This document shows positions 7,755-16,210 of a DNA stretch of 64,000 bases, piece after piece. The translations under genes and the position numbers were made by a program. The stretch is from Butyrivibrio sp. MB2005. GTDB taxonomy: Bacteria; Bacillota; Clostridia; Lachnospirales; Lachnospiraceae. How positions within the stretch are numbered: the stretch's first letter is position 1; every line of letters begins with the position of its first letter. The notes beneath the pieces are model-generated. The model was not told where the DNA came from. It saw only the letters and a program-made list of their open reading frames with translations, and did not search any database. Location: assembly GCF_000424285.1 (NCBI RefSeq), contig NZ_KE384158.1, forward strand, positions 136,979 through 200,978, read 5' to 3'.

Positions 7755-9058
7755 TACTTATTCACCTCGTGAGAACTATGTTTTTCGGGAACAATGTCAA
7801 AATCATTGGTTGCAAGTTCAACACCTATTCCCTCTGCAGTAATTCTTCTGCAAAGATTCAGCATTGTGGGGTGCGTAGTAAATGCGGAGCACTCACCAAA
7901 TACCATCTTGTCTCTGAAGCTGCAGATTGTAATCTGTTCCTTGGAGGCGGTCATGAAAGCGCTGAATCTCTCGATGAAAGGAGTAACCTCCGCAGGCATT
8001 TTTATAACACCCATATTGGAAATGGATGTGGTAACGCCGCTCTTGGCAGCTGCATCGAATCTGCCGATGGCATAGTCTTTTATAAAAAGCGGAACAACCT
8101 TGATAGCAAGATTGTGTTCAAGAGCCGCATATGAATTCATGGTGTTATTTACTCTCTCCGGCTCAAGCTGCTTCTTAAAGGATTCGCTTACCACCTTGAT
8201 TATGCTGTCCAGTGTATTGTCGAAATCCAAAGGCTCAAATCTGATACTGATTACACCAAAGAAATTTCTTGCGGTGTTTGACTTAAAATACTGTCTTAAG
8301 TTAACCGGCACGCTGACAATGATGGGCTTCTTTTTCTGAGCCGTAGACATTGTATCAATGATTGCAGCTATATAAATAGAAGTACTAAGAACACCTACCG
8401 TACAGCCATAACGCTCTGCCAGCTTTTTGAATGCCTTAGCTGAAACCGTCGCCTCAACAACGTGAGATTCATTATTGGCATCTGTCTCGCCGTGAAGCTG
8501 ATATGCGTGATTGGATGAAAGGCTCTTAAGCTGCTTTAATCCTTTAACATTCTGATAGAAATGTTTGAAGGCATCATTATTCATCTCCTGAAGTGATGCG
8601 ATCTCTGCTCCGAAGAAATCTCCGTCAACGTGGAAATCATGGGCGATCTCCAGATATCTTGTGACAATTCTTCTAAAAAGGCTGAAGGCTCCGGTACCGT
8701 CTGCCAGTACGTGGAACATCTCCATGCTTATCCTCTTTTTATAGTAGATAACCCTGTAAAGAAGGCTCTTTTTCCCGGGAAGATACAGTGCACTGCAAAC
8801 AGGCAGATGCTCCTCTTCCACCACGCATTTCAGATTGGAATCCTCCAGATAATACCAGAACAGCCCTCTTCTCAAAATGCAATTGAAAAATGGATATTCA
8901 TCTATGGTCTCATCAAGAGCTCTCTGCAAAATCTCACCATCAACATCCTCAAAGAGCTCGCAGCAGATTCTGAAAACCCTGGTATTTGCGCCTCTTACCG
9001 TAGATGGTATGATTTTTGCCGCATTATCAAGTTTGTACCAATTAGTTCTTTTTTCCAT
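7754..9058 (-). CDS. Condensation-like / alcohol acetyltransferase-type acyltransferase
   Basis: 434 residues. The fold resembles the BAHD/WS-DGAT/NRPS condensation superfamily: the active-site motif HxxxDG appears as HVLADGTGAFSLF near residue 118, and SVPVNLRQYFKS and SNMGVI match later landmarks. Members join an acyl group from CoA or a carrier to an alcohol or amine. The gene starts 25 bases after the GH120 gene and overlaps the zinc-ribbon membrane protein, so it belongs to one operon with both. Acceptor and donor are not known. It could make an acetylated alcohol, a lipid or a modified sugar. Annotation pipelines often name this family alcohol acetyltransferase. Confidence 0.78.
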   Translation of the reverse strand: MEKRTNWYKLDNAAKIIPSTVRGANTRVFRICCELFEDVDGEILQRALDETIDEYPFFNCILRRGLFWYYLEDSNLKCVVEEEHLPVCSALYLPGKKSLLYRVIYYKKRISMEMFHVLADGTGAFSLFRRIVTRYLEIAHDFHVDGDFFGAEIASLQEMNNDAFKHFYQNVKGLKQLKSLSSNHAYQLHGETDANNESHVVEATVSAKAFKKLAERYGCTVGVLSTSIYIAAIIDTMSTAQKKKPIIVSVPVNLRQYFKSNTARNFFGVISIRFEPLDFDNTLDSIIKVVSESFKKQLEPERVNNTMNSYAALEHNLAIKVVPLFIKDYAIGRFDAAAKSGVTTSISNMGVIKMPAEVTPFIERFSAFMTASKEQITICSFRDKMVFGECSAFTTHPTMLNLCRRITAEGIGVELATNDFDIVPEKHSSHEVNK

Positions 9059-9083
9059 TTCTTACTATATTTCGCAAAAAGCA

Positions 9084-11681
9084 TCAAAGATTCTCTACAG
9101 TTTCTGTCACCGGTTCAATAGGTGATGTTTTGACTCTGTAGATTACATCTTCAAGCGAAATAAACTTCTTCTCCTGTATAAATTTTAAATATTTTGGTGT
9201 AAGCCTCATGGTGATCCTGGGCTCTAATTCCTTGTTCACTCTGTCGCTGATAGTCTTGCAGGCATCAACGGGATCATGTGTCATGCTCTTACTTAGTATA
9301 CACAATAAAGTTCCAACTGTCTGAACAAGTCCGCCCATATTCATATCCATGGAAGCATCAATTGACTGAAGTGAATTAACTTTCCATTTCGTCTTTTCAG
9401 AGTATATGCCATATTCACAGTCAACTTCAATAAGCTTCTGCGTTTTCAGGTCGCGAAGCCACGCTGTATTTCCTTTTACAAAAATGTCCTGCACCTGGAA
9501 AAGTGATCCATTATAAGGGAATGAGACATTTTCGCAATTAGTCATGGTTATATTGGACTGTATCTCTACAGCCTCAGGCTCTTCTTTTTGAACGATTCTT
9601 TTCCTTGGTCTGCCTTCAAGACGATCTTTCTGATGAAAAGAGATCGACCTGTCATCATTGCTGCTGAAAAATACGGTGAATCTGTCCCCTGCACCCTCTT
9701 CAAAGGGTCCGCAGAGAGGGTGTATTCCTCTTTTTCTTCCAAAGTAATCGGTATCGAATAAAATCGGAGTACCGTCTCTGTTCTCAAATCGCTGCTCAGG
9801 CTCAAAGGCTTCGCCCAAGATCTCCGTGGAAATCATCCTTGTCATAGCCCTGGGCAGATACTCATAGAGATTGGTGTGAAGTCTGAAATTCCCTTCCTCT
9901 TCTGAAACCATAATCTTAACTGTATGGTTATTTTCGATGTGAGGATTTATCTCGCTATCGCAGGGCTTAGCGCCATTGAAATACGCGTTGCCGTAAGCCC
10001 AAACAGGCAGATGATCATAGTATTTGTCATTGTAGCCGGGGCCGAATTTTTTAGTAAAATCAGGCTTAAGGGACTCAAAATATTTCGCTGCAGTGGGATA
10101 ACCGTTATAGGGCACAGTTCCACAGATAAGATTGCACTCCTCCATGGTTCCCATATCCATGCTGTTCACATAGTCTCTTAAATCCTGGCGTATCTCTTTT
10201 TGAACAAAGATATTGTTGTAGAATCTGGCATCTCCGTGAAGGATCGTCATGAATCCTGCAATTGCCGTCGAATGCGGTACATGGTACGGAGTATATCTGC
10301 AGCTCTGGAACTTAAGACCGCCATTGTCAGTACCGCTTCCCACATAGGAAAATGATCCGTTTATAAGATTATGCACCAGGGCAATTCCCTGAGTGCTTAG
10401 TCTCATGGAAATATCTGAAAGCATCAGATTGTGGTCTATAAGCGTCGGGCCATGAGACACTTCAACAAAGATATCCTCGCCAAGACTAAGGGGATTTGAA
10501 ATCTCGCAGCCCTGGGGCGGAGTATTATCATGGAAGAAATTCTGAGTAACCCTTGTACCCTGCGCCTGCCAGTCAAGCCACAGACCTCTTGTACAGTTAT
10601 GGATGTGGTTTCTTCTGATCACAACATCAATTGCAGCATGCATCTTAATGCCGCCGATCTCTGCACCTGCAAGATTCTGCTTATTATTTATCCTGTAAAT
10701 ATGGTTATCTTCTATTGTACTGAAAACACCGCCAAGGTGACCTACAATACCGGTCTGACCACAGTCGTGAATATCACAGCGTCTGATAATGTGAGACCCG
10801 ATATTTTCCTTATTCCAGCCTTCATTTACAGCCTGACAGATTGCATCCCTCTCTGTCTGTGTGCCATCCTTATGAAAAGTCGTAGTCCACTTGTTATCAT
10901 TACCGGGCTGTAAATATTTTCCAAGAGAAATACCGCTGCACTTGGACTCTGAAATCTCGCAGTCCTCAATGATCCAGCCCTTTGCCCAATGAGGTCCGAT
11001 AAGACCATCCTGATATGCCGTAGGCGGAGCCCACTGTGTAGCAGCCTGCCTAAGTGAAAAGCCTGAAACAGTAATGTAGTTTATGCCGTTTTCCAAAGGC
11101 ATGAAGCAGTTTCTTCTGACACTTATTTCTACATTTTCTTCATTGGGATCGAGACCGTGGAAATTGGCGAAGATAACCGTATCTCCGGACTCCTGCGCTG
11201 AAAACCATGTGAATACAGAAAAATCCGGCTCCCAGGAAGCTTTGAAAACAAGAGGATTCTCGCACTCACTAATAGAAGAAACTTCATACATGGATCTGCC
11301 ATTAAGGTAGACATCACCAGTATGAACCTCCTTGGGTGAAAAGAACCAGTCGCCCTTTACAGGAACAGTAAAGGGATTGTAGCTGCCGAAAATGTTATTC
11401 GGCACATTGACCTTCCATACGTCGCCGTTAAAATGAACCCAGTCGGTAACTCTCTCAGCGCCTGTAATTACTGCTCCGAGAGGTTCCACTGAGGTATAAA
11501 CAATTGGTTTATCTTCTGTTCCGGAATTGACCGGATGAACATACTCTCTGTAGATACCGGGTGCAACTATTACAACATCACCGGGCTTTGCGATATCTGC
11601 AGCCTCCTGAATAAAGCGGAACGGGTGATTTCTCGTTCCGTCGCCACTTCGAACTACGTTTTCCGAAACATAAATCTGCAT
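9084..11681 (-). CDS. GH120 beta-xylosidase with an extra C-terminal domain
   Basis: 865 residues, no signal peptide. The start is the ATG after GGGGAG (MQIYVSENV); an upstream in-frame ATG gives a non-conserved leader. The first 665 residues form a right-handed beta-helix very like GH120 beta-xylosidase XylC of Thermoanaerobacterium: SHIIRRCDIHDCGQTGIVGH, GIKMHAAIDV, GLWLDWQAQGT and DIFVEVSHGP. In the latter two, Asp370 and Glu407 match the nucleophile and acid/base of that enzyme. It should release xylose from xylo-oligosaccharides inside the cell. Residues from about 664 on (nt 9084-9690) form a tail absent from the reference enzyme. That tail has no motif I recognise, includes a segment like MNMGGLVQTVGTLLCIL and is unexplained. 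Confidence 0.88.
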   Translation of the reverse strand: MQIYVSENVVRSGDGTRNHPFRFIQEAADIAKPGDVVIVAPGIYREYVHPVNSGTEDKPIVYTSVEPLGAVITGAERVTDWVHFNGDVWKVNVPNNIFGSYNPFTVPVKGDWFFSPKEVHTGDVYLNGRSMYEVSSISECENPLVFKASWEPDFSVFTWFSAQESGDTVIFANFHGLDPNEENVEISVRRNCFMPLENGINYITVSGFSLRQAATQWAPPTAYQDGLIGPHWAKGWIIEDCEISESKCSGISLGKYLQPGNDNKWTTTFHKDGTQTERDAICQAVNEGWNKENIGSHIIRRCDIHDCGQTGIVGHLGGVFSTIEDNHIYRINNKQNLAGAEIGGIKMHAAIDVVIRRNHIHNCTRGLWLDWQAQGTRVTQNFFHDNTPPQGCEISNPLSLGEDIFVEVSHGPTLIDHNLMLSDISMRLSTQGIALVHNLINGSFSYVGSGTDNGGLKFQSCRYTPYHVPHSTAIAGFMTILHGDARFYNNIFVQKEIRQDLRDYVNSMDMGTMEECNLICGTVPYNGYPTAAKYFESLKPDFTKKFGPGYNDKYYDHLPVWAYGNAYFNGAKPCDSEINPHIENNHTVKIMVSEEEGNFRLHTNLYEYLPRAMTRMISTEILGEAFEPEQRFENRDGTPILFDTDYFGRKRGIHPLCGPFEEGAGDRFTVFFSSNDDRSISFHQKDRLEGRPRKRIVQKEEPEAVEIQSNITMTNCENVSFPYNGSLFQVQDIFVKGNTAWLRDLKTQKLIEVDCEYGIYSEKTKWKVNSLQSIDASMDMNMGGLVQTVGTLLCILSKSMTHDPVDACKTISDRVNKELEPRITMRLTPKYLKFIQEKKFISLEDVIYRVKTSPIEPVTETVENL

Positions 11682-11783
11682 GACAACTCCCCTTTCCGCA
11701 GGTCCCCCTGCAGGCATATTATTTTTAACAAATAAATGAAATACGAATTGCTCCATGACTTTCGTCTTTTAGCAATCTGACAC

Positions 11784-12596
11784 TTATTTCATTATATCAC
11801 AAATAACCCTTAACTTTTCTTTATAGCTGCGATAAAGAGTCAAGAGTTTATCCTTGTTTTCATTTATGAAATTAAAATCTTCTTCCTTGCCTGCTTTTTC
11901 AACTGCCTCAGCAAGCTGCGCAAGCTCGGTAGCACCGATAATTCTGGATGTACTCTTAAGAGCATGAACCTTGGTTGTAAAAAACAGGTTATCTCCTCTG
12001 TCGTAAGCATCCTCAATTTCAAGGGATTTGCCATCTATGGCCGTTGCAAAATTGTTCAGGAATTTCTTTAAAGATTTGGCACTTCCGCAGAACTTAAGAC
12101 CATCCTCAACAGAGATACCTTCTATTTTTGATATCTCCTGCAAAAGCTCCTGGTCTTCATCATCTGTAGTTTCCTTAACTTCAGCAGAAGCTTTCTCAGA
12201 ATATGGATTCTTCTGAGAAGGCAGATAGTTTTGCAAAGCATCCTTAAGCTTATCGCCCTCTATGGGCTTTTGAAGTAAATCCGTAAAGCCAAGGTCTGTG
12301 TAGAATTCCTTGCCATCCTCCTCAGCGCTTGCAGTTACAGCAAGTACCGGCATGTCGGCATAGAGCTTCCTGATTTCCTTAAGGGTCTCTATTCCATCCA
12401 TTCCGGGCATCATTCGGTCAAGAAGCACCATATCAAAAGTGTCATCAAGGCGTTTAAGACACTGCTCCCCACCTGTGACCATCCTTAGCTGGACATCTAC
12501 TCCTTCAAGTAATTTCCTGACAAACTGCAAATTAAACTGGTCATCATCCACGACCATTATCTTTGCTTTCGAAGCGTCAGATACAGGTAAAATCAT
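11784..12596 (-). CDS. Response regulator receiver fused to an HPt domain
   Basis: 270 residues. Residues 12-128 are a CheY-like receiver (MVVDDDQ acid pocket, phospho-acceptor Asp in MVLLDRMMPGMDG, Thr in VTASAE, Lys in LQKPIEG). Residues about 160-265 are an HPt four-helix domain with the phosphate-carrying His in VHALKSTSRIIGA. There is no DNA-binding output, so it passes phosphate on in a relay, probably from an orphan hybrid kinase to another regulator. The ribosome site is GGGAG. Its promoter carries two tandem 11-bp repeats. The DNA-binding response regulator 216 bases upstream is an obvious candidate partner. Confidence 0.88.
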   Translation of the reverse strand: MILPVSDASKAKIMVVDDDQFNLQFVRKLLEGVDVQLRMVTGGEQCLKRLDDTFDMVLLDRMMPGMDGIETLKEIRKLYADMPVLAVTASAEEDGKEFYTDLGFTDLLQKPIEGDKLKDALQNYLPSQKNPYSEKASAEVKETTDDEDQELLQEISKIEGISVEDGLKFCGSAKSLKKFLNNFATAIDGKSLEIEDAYDRGDNLFFTTKVHALKSTSRIIGATELAQLAEAVEKAGKEEDFNFINENKDKLLTLYRSYKEKLRVICDIMK

Positions 12597-12641
12597 AATA
12601 AATCTCCCATTAAAAAAATATTTTTATAAATACCAATCCTT

Positions 12642-12663
12642 TGTTGGACATATGTTGGACATA
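12642..12663 (-). promoter_or_regulatory. Tandem 11-bp direct repeat in the receiver-HPt promoter
   Basis: TGTTGGACATA occurs twice head to tail (12642-12652 and 12653-12663). The 11-bp step is about one helical turn, a spacing used by OmpR-type winged-helix regulators. It lies 46 bp upstream of the receiver-HPt start codon. A winged-helix response regulator is encoded next door. Confidence 0.45.
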
Positions 12664-12766
12664 GGTACTTATACTGAAGACGTATCGTAAATTCATTTAG
12701 ATTTCTTGAGGGGGAGATTTAAAGTGAAATAAAGTATCTGTATTGAATATAGGTGCTGCGATAAAG

Positions 12767-12810
12767 TGAACCGGGATGCACTCTCTCCTGCATCCGGGTT
12801 CATTTTTTTT
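12767..12810 (+). terminator. Strong plus-strand terminator without an evident plus-strand gene
   Basis: A 14-bp stem (TGAACCGGGATGCA against TGCATCCGGGTTCA, one mismatch) with an 8-nt loop is followed by eight T on the plus strand. On the minus strand the same hairpin lies beyond the stop at 12813 of the winged-helix regulator but has no good U run. It may terminate both, yet the plus side is clearly stronger. Confidence 0.7.
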
Positions 12811-12812
12811 CA

Positions 12813-13604
12813 TTAAAAATCATCCAGAAGCTCTGCTTCTGTCAGGCTGGCCCAGTAATAGGAATTCATATAGACTCCTCTGAATGCTGATATCGCATCC
12901 TTATCTCCGTCCAAATACCTGTACATATCGCAATCTATTAATTCAGGTTTTATTCGCATTGATCCACTTTTTATTTCCAGAATGTCACTTATCTCATATT
13001 TGGCCAGTGTCTCCTTCAGACTTCGCACTATAACATCCATCTGCTTCTGCATTGAGCGATCGTAAAATCCATCCTCCCACAATGCCGCAAAAGCTTCAGG
13101 TCTTGTCACTGTTCCGCCTCGCTGATCAATCAGATAAGCAAGCAGTTCTTTTGATTTGGATCTTTTAAATACTATTGTCTCTCCATCTTTGAAAACATCA
13201 AAGTTCCCAAAGGTCATTGCCTTAATAAGGTAAGGTGTCTCTTCTTCCTTATTCTCGACTATATACTTCAGCTCTTTGAACAACTTTTCTTTTTCAATGG
13301 GCTTAAGCAGATAGCCGTCTGCGTGTACCGAAAACGCATCAAGGGCATACTGTGCATATCCGGTTAAAAACACAATAGAAATTTTATGATCTTTCTCCCT
13401 GAGCTTAGCCGCCAGTGTAACGCCGTCCATCTCAGGCATATCAACATCAAGAAGTGCCACGCCTACATTGTTATCTTCAACGTATTCAATAGCTTCTTTT
13501 GCCGACGTGAATCCGATCACTTCATCGAAGAAACCCGATTCATCCATAAAGGAAATCGTAAGATCCAGTATAAGGTCGTCGTCATCGACGCATATCGCAT
13601 TCAT
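12813..13604 (-). CDS. Response regulator with winged-helix output domain
   Basis: 264 codons. The second ATG was chosen because GAGG then lies about ten bases upstream; for the first ATG it would be only one base away. The receiver domain (ICVDDDD, VALLDVDMPEMDG, FLTGYAQYAL, LLKPIEK) covers about residues 1-120. The rest is a winged-helix domain (RSKSKELLAYLIDQRGGTVTRPEAFAALWEDG), similar to SARP/OmpR-like regulators fused to receivers in Lachnospiraceae. It probably binds DNA when phosphorylated. No kinase gene is adjacent. The 11-bp direct repeats at 12642-12663 are a plausible target. Confidence 0.85.
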   Translation of the reverse strand: MNAICVDDDDLILDLTISFMDESGFFDEVIGFTSAKEAIEYVEDNNVGVALLDVDMPEMDGVTLAAKLREKDHKISIVFLTGYAQYALDAFSVHADGYLLKPIEKEKLFKELKYIVENKEEETPYLIKAMTFGNFDVFKDGETIVFKRSKSKELLAYLIDQRGGTVTRPEAFAALWEDGFYDRSMQKQMDVIVRSLKETLAKYEISDILEIKSGSMRIKPELIDCDMYRYLDGDKDAISAFRGVYMNSYYWASLTEAELLDDF

Positions 13605-13701
13605 TCTTGTCATCCCTCACAGAAAGAAATTATTAAAATTTTATTAATTTTATAATAGCATATACTGTGCTGAATAATAAGTACTAAAAATTGCTCAAAT
13701 A

Positions 13702-13731
13702 AAAAGTCCCGACATTTCTGCCAGAACTTTT
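13702..13731 (-). terminator. Intrinsic terminator downstream of the 13829-14791 gene
   Basis: In minus-strand RNA, AAAAGUUCUGGCA pairs fully with UGUCGGGACUUUU when G-U pairs are allowed, around a GAAA tetraloop, and is followed by more U. It lies about 100 bases past the stop codon. Confidence 0.7.
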
Positions 13732-13828
13732 AATGACTCTTATTATAATCTAATATTTTCTGTTGAATAATGTTGTCGAGAATAAAAACCTGTTGTCGAA
13801 TACTCGAATATTGATAAACAACTGTTTA

Positions 13829-14791
13829 TCATGGATGGCAATTACCACACGGATCATATCCTTGTGAAATCAGTTCATCACGACTAGCAGATGAAGTAGC
13901 ATAATTCTCTGGTTTTATCTTTTTCACAGATTTGCAAGACGGATAATGAAATTTCATTGTATTAGTATTTAATACATATGTCTCTTCTGTATTTTGTTGT
14001 TCAGGAATGTCATATGTATTAAAGTTATCGCCATTTCCTCCACCGCCCTGACTTGTTTCCTCCTGAACATTTTCCACATTTGAAGTATCTGATACAACTT
14101 CAGTTGAAGCAGCGGGTTCACTCGCAATTCCTTCTGCCTCTTCAGAGACTTTATTTTCTTGTTCTTGTTGAACTACTTCATTAGACTGTTCATCTTTAGG
14201 TAAAGCATCTGTTTTTTCGTCGATATCTGTTTTGGCTTTGTTCTCTTCCTTAGCAGCCTGATCTGGCGAAATCTCAGTTGTCACTATATTGTTTTTATCC
14301 TCATCCAAGGGTTTATCGTCTTTGGCTTCAGTTGTTTTCTTCTCATCGGATTTTTGGGAGGTATTTAATACACCAGCTGAATCTTTCTTATTTTCGTTCA
14401 CGCATTTCTCATCAGATACTTTTACTAAATCACTGTCCTTCAACTTATCACTGCCTGAATCATCTTTCTTATTATCTTCTAATGTCTTCTCCGGTATAAT
14501 TCTTAAAACTTCTGCTTCAATCTGCTTATCATCTACCGCCTTTGTATTATCTGATGTAGGAAATGACATAGTTCCAACAATAAATAACACTATACTCACG
14601 ATTACAGTAATCCATTTTTTTCTAAATTGTTCAGGTATAAACTGCAATACCTTTTCACGCAATGGTGAAACAACTACAGCTAAAAGGAGAAATAGAACTC
14701 CACTAATTATGCCACCTTTTGTGGCAAATCCTACAAGCGCCATCAACGAAATAAAGCACGTTATTCCACACAACAATATCTTTTTTATCAT
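13829..14791 (-). CDS. Membrane protein with acidic linker and C-terminal HxxxC/CxxC tail
   Basis: 320 residues. Residues 1-45 and 60-80 are hydrophobic (two or three membrane helices). About 85-265 is a very polar linker full of Asp, Glu, Lys and Ser. The last 50 residues form a compact domain: YVLNTNTMKFHYPSC then SRDELISQGYDPCGNCHP. The spaced His and three Cys suggest a metal site similar to the Ada zinc-binding fold; this tail is common on DNA/RNA non-specific endonucleases of clostridia. The neighbouring remnant gene carries the same tail. The start follows AAAGGAAG. Function unknown; it may present the tail domain at the cell surface. Confidence 0.7.
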   Translation of the reverse strand: MIKKILLCGITCFISLMALVGFATKGGIISGVLFLLLAVVVSPLREKVLQFIPEQFRKKWITVIVSIVLFIVGTMSFPTSDNTKAVDDKQIEAEVLRIIPEKTLEDNKKDDSGSDKLKDSDLVKVSDEKCVNENKKDSAGVLNTSQKSDEKKTTEAKDDKPLDEDKNNIVTTEISPDQAAKEENKAKTDIDEKTDALPKDEQSNEVVQQEQENKVSEEAEGIASEPAASTEVVSDTSNVENVQEETSQGGGGNGDNFNTYDIPEQQNTEETYVLNTNTMKFHYPSCKSVKKIKPENYATSSASRDELISQGYDPCGNCHP

Positions 14792-14805
14792 GAAAATCTT
14801 CCTTT

Positions 14806-15303
14806 CTATGGATTACAGTTTTTACAAGGCACATAACCATTATTGATAAGTTCATCTCTTGGTCCATTATGATAAAGCTTATTCTTTTCTTTCATAGCTT
14901 CAACACTACTGCACCAAGAATAATGAAACTTTTTAGTATTTTTATTTGCTACATAACTTCCTGTGATAACATTTGAATCCAAAGGTTGTTCCGGAGTTTG
15001 TTCATTAAACTCATTATCTTTTTCTGAAGTATCTGCCAGATAATTGGGATCCGCTTGATTACTACCATCCTTGTAGTCAATTATAACTCCTGGCTGTACA
15101 TTGAAACAAAAGACATTAAAACTAATCCCTTTCCCTTTATCTTCTACAGAAAGTGCTTCAATAATAACTCCATTGCACAACAGATTACTGTCATTAAAAA
15201 CCGGAGTCACTCGATACATTACATGATTTCCGCTACCTTTAATGTATGAAGCCACCATATTTTCATAGGGTAGCATACCCTCTACATTCATGTATCTTGT
15301 GCC
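14806..15303 (-). pseudogene. Remnant of a DNA/RNA non-specific endonuclease (C-terminal part)
   Basis: From GTRYMNVEGMLPYENMVASY through GNHVMYRVTPVF and ISFNVFCFNVQPGVIIDY the sequence matches the end of the DNA-entry type nuclease domain. The family continues upstream through its DRGH active-site motif, but here homology stops near 15303 and the DNA becomes a CTT-rich stretch, so the catalytic half is gone. The fragment ends with the same HxxxC/CxxC tail as the neighbour (KKFHYSWCSSV ... PCKNCNP). The frame is open for about 165 codons, and an internal ATG at 15291 could give a protein of 161 residues, but without the catalytic motif it should not cut DNA. It is probably a decayed gene or tail donor. 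Confidence 0.72.
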
Positions 15304-15459
15304 AATGCCACTATTGCACCTTCTTACCTCTTCTTATCTCTTCGTATCTTCATTAGAGTACATCTTATCGGACATCTTCTATGAGAAAATTAATTATGTC
15401 CTTGGTATAAGCATATTCGAGGAACAAAAAAGAAACATTTTGGAGGAATATATACACTA

Positions 15460-16026
15460 ATGATATCCGAAAATCGCACAATTCTTACCCACATGGAGGA
15501 GAACAATCCCGATGCCAAAATTATTATTTCTGATGATGGTAAAAAGATTGTTGAAATACAGAATATCCGAATCAGTGGAAAACGAAAAATTGACTGGGAT
15601 GGGGTTGAGCAATACTTAAAAAAGTATATCGGTAAAAAATTTATTGTCGAAGAAAATGGTAAAACTGTTAATATAGCTTCTGATTTCCCTGATGAATATG
15701 CTAACAGTAAGGATTCTACTAAAAGTCATGGCACTATAGGGAAAGCAAAAGCAAACGCTGCTCAAGCTATTCCCGAGTTAATCCAAACTTTGTCTGAAAT
15801 AAAGTATTTTTCAAATCTAGATGACAAGCATAAATCAGACTCACCCAATGGTTGGTTGAGAGGAACAGTTCATTTCTGTTTATCTGTAACAAATGACAAA
15901 GGAGAGGTTATAGGAACGAATACATTCCGTGGAAGAATGGTAATAAGGTGTGATTCCGAAAATAAGTTATACTTATATGACATTGTGACAATAAAAAAGA
16001 AACGTAGCACCCCGCTTGAGCAATAG
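15460..16026 (+). CDS. Stand-alone LPD3-like (polyvalent protein-associated) domain protein
   Basis: 188 residues. The segment IRISGKRKIDWDGVEQYLKK, later DFPDEYANSKDS, AKANAAQAIPELI and KLYLYDIVTIKKKRSTPLE matches what I know as the LPD3 domain of large polyvalent proteins carried by phages and conjugative elements. There it sits among nuclease and MuF-type domains; here it is alone, with no partner domain. The start follows GGAGG about 12 bases upstream. The surrounding patch (nuclease remnant, tail-domain protein) also looks like mobile-element debris. Molecular function is not established; a toxin-like or nuclease-associated role is possible. Confidence 0.65.
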   Translation: MISENRTILTHMEENNPDAKIIISDDGKKIVEIQNIRISGKRKIDWDGVEQYLKKYIGKKFIVEENGKTVNIASDFPDEYANSKDSTKSHGTIGKAKANAAQAIPELIQTLSEIKYFSNLDDKHKSDSPNGWLRGTVHFCLSVTNDKGEVIGTNTFRGRMVIRCDSENKLYLYDIVTIKKKRSTPLEQ

Positions 16027-16113
16027 CTGTACGGCTCGGCATAAATGCCAACCACATTTCTTGATAATATATTACATTTGGAATACTCATATGTCAAGTA
16101 ATAATCCATATAG

Positions 16114-16154
16114 AAAAAGGCTTATACGCTTTTCTCAATTAAGCATATAAGCCT
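16114..16154. terminator. Hairpin terminator between the LPD3-like and acetyltransferase genes
   Basis: AGGCTTATA at 16118-16126 pairs with TATAAGCCT at 16146-16154. On the minus strand it is followed by five T, so it mainly ends the acetyltransferase transcript. On the plus strand the T run is weak. Confidence 0.7.
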
Positions 16155-16210
16155 CTTCTTTCTCGTTGTATGTTCAATCAGCAAAACTTCTTCCTCATAT
16201 AAACATCACC

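Noticed and set aside
9084..9690. Frameshift joining two genes at the GH120 tail
   Set aside because: The frame is continuous with normal codon use, and no start codon with ribosome site or second stop was found at the junction.
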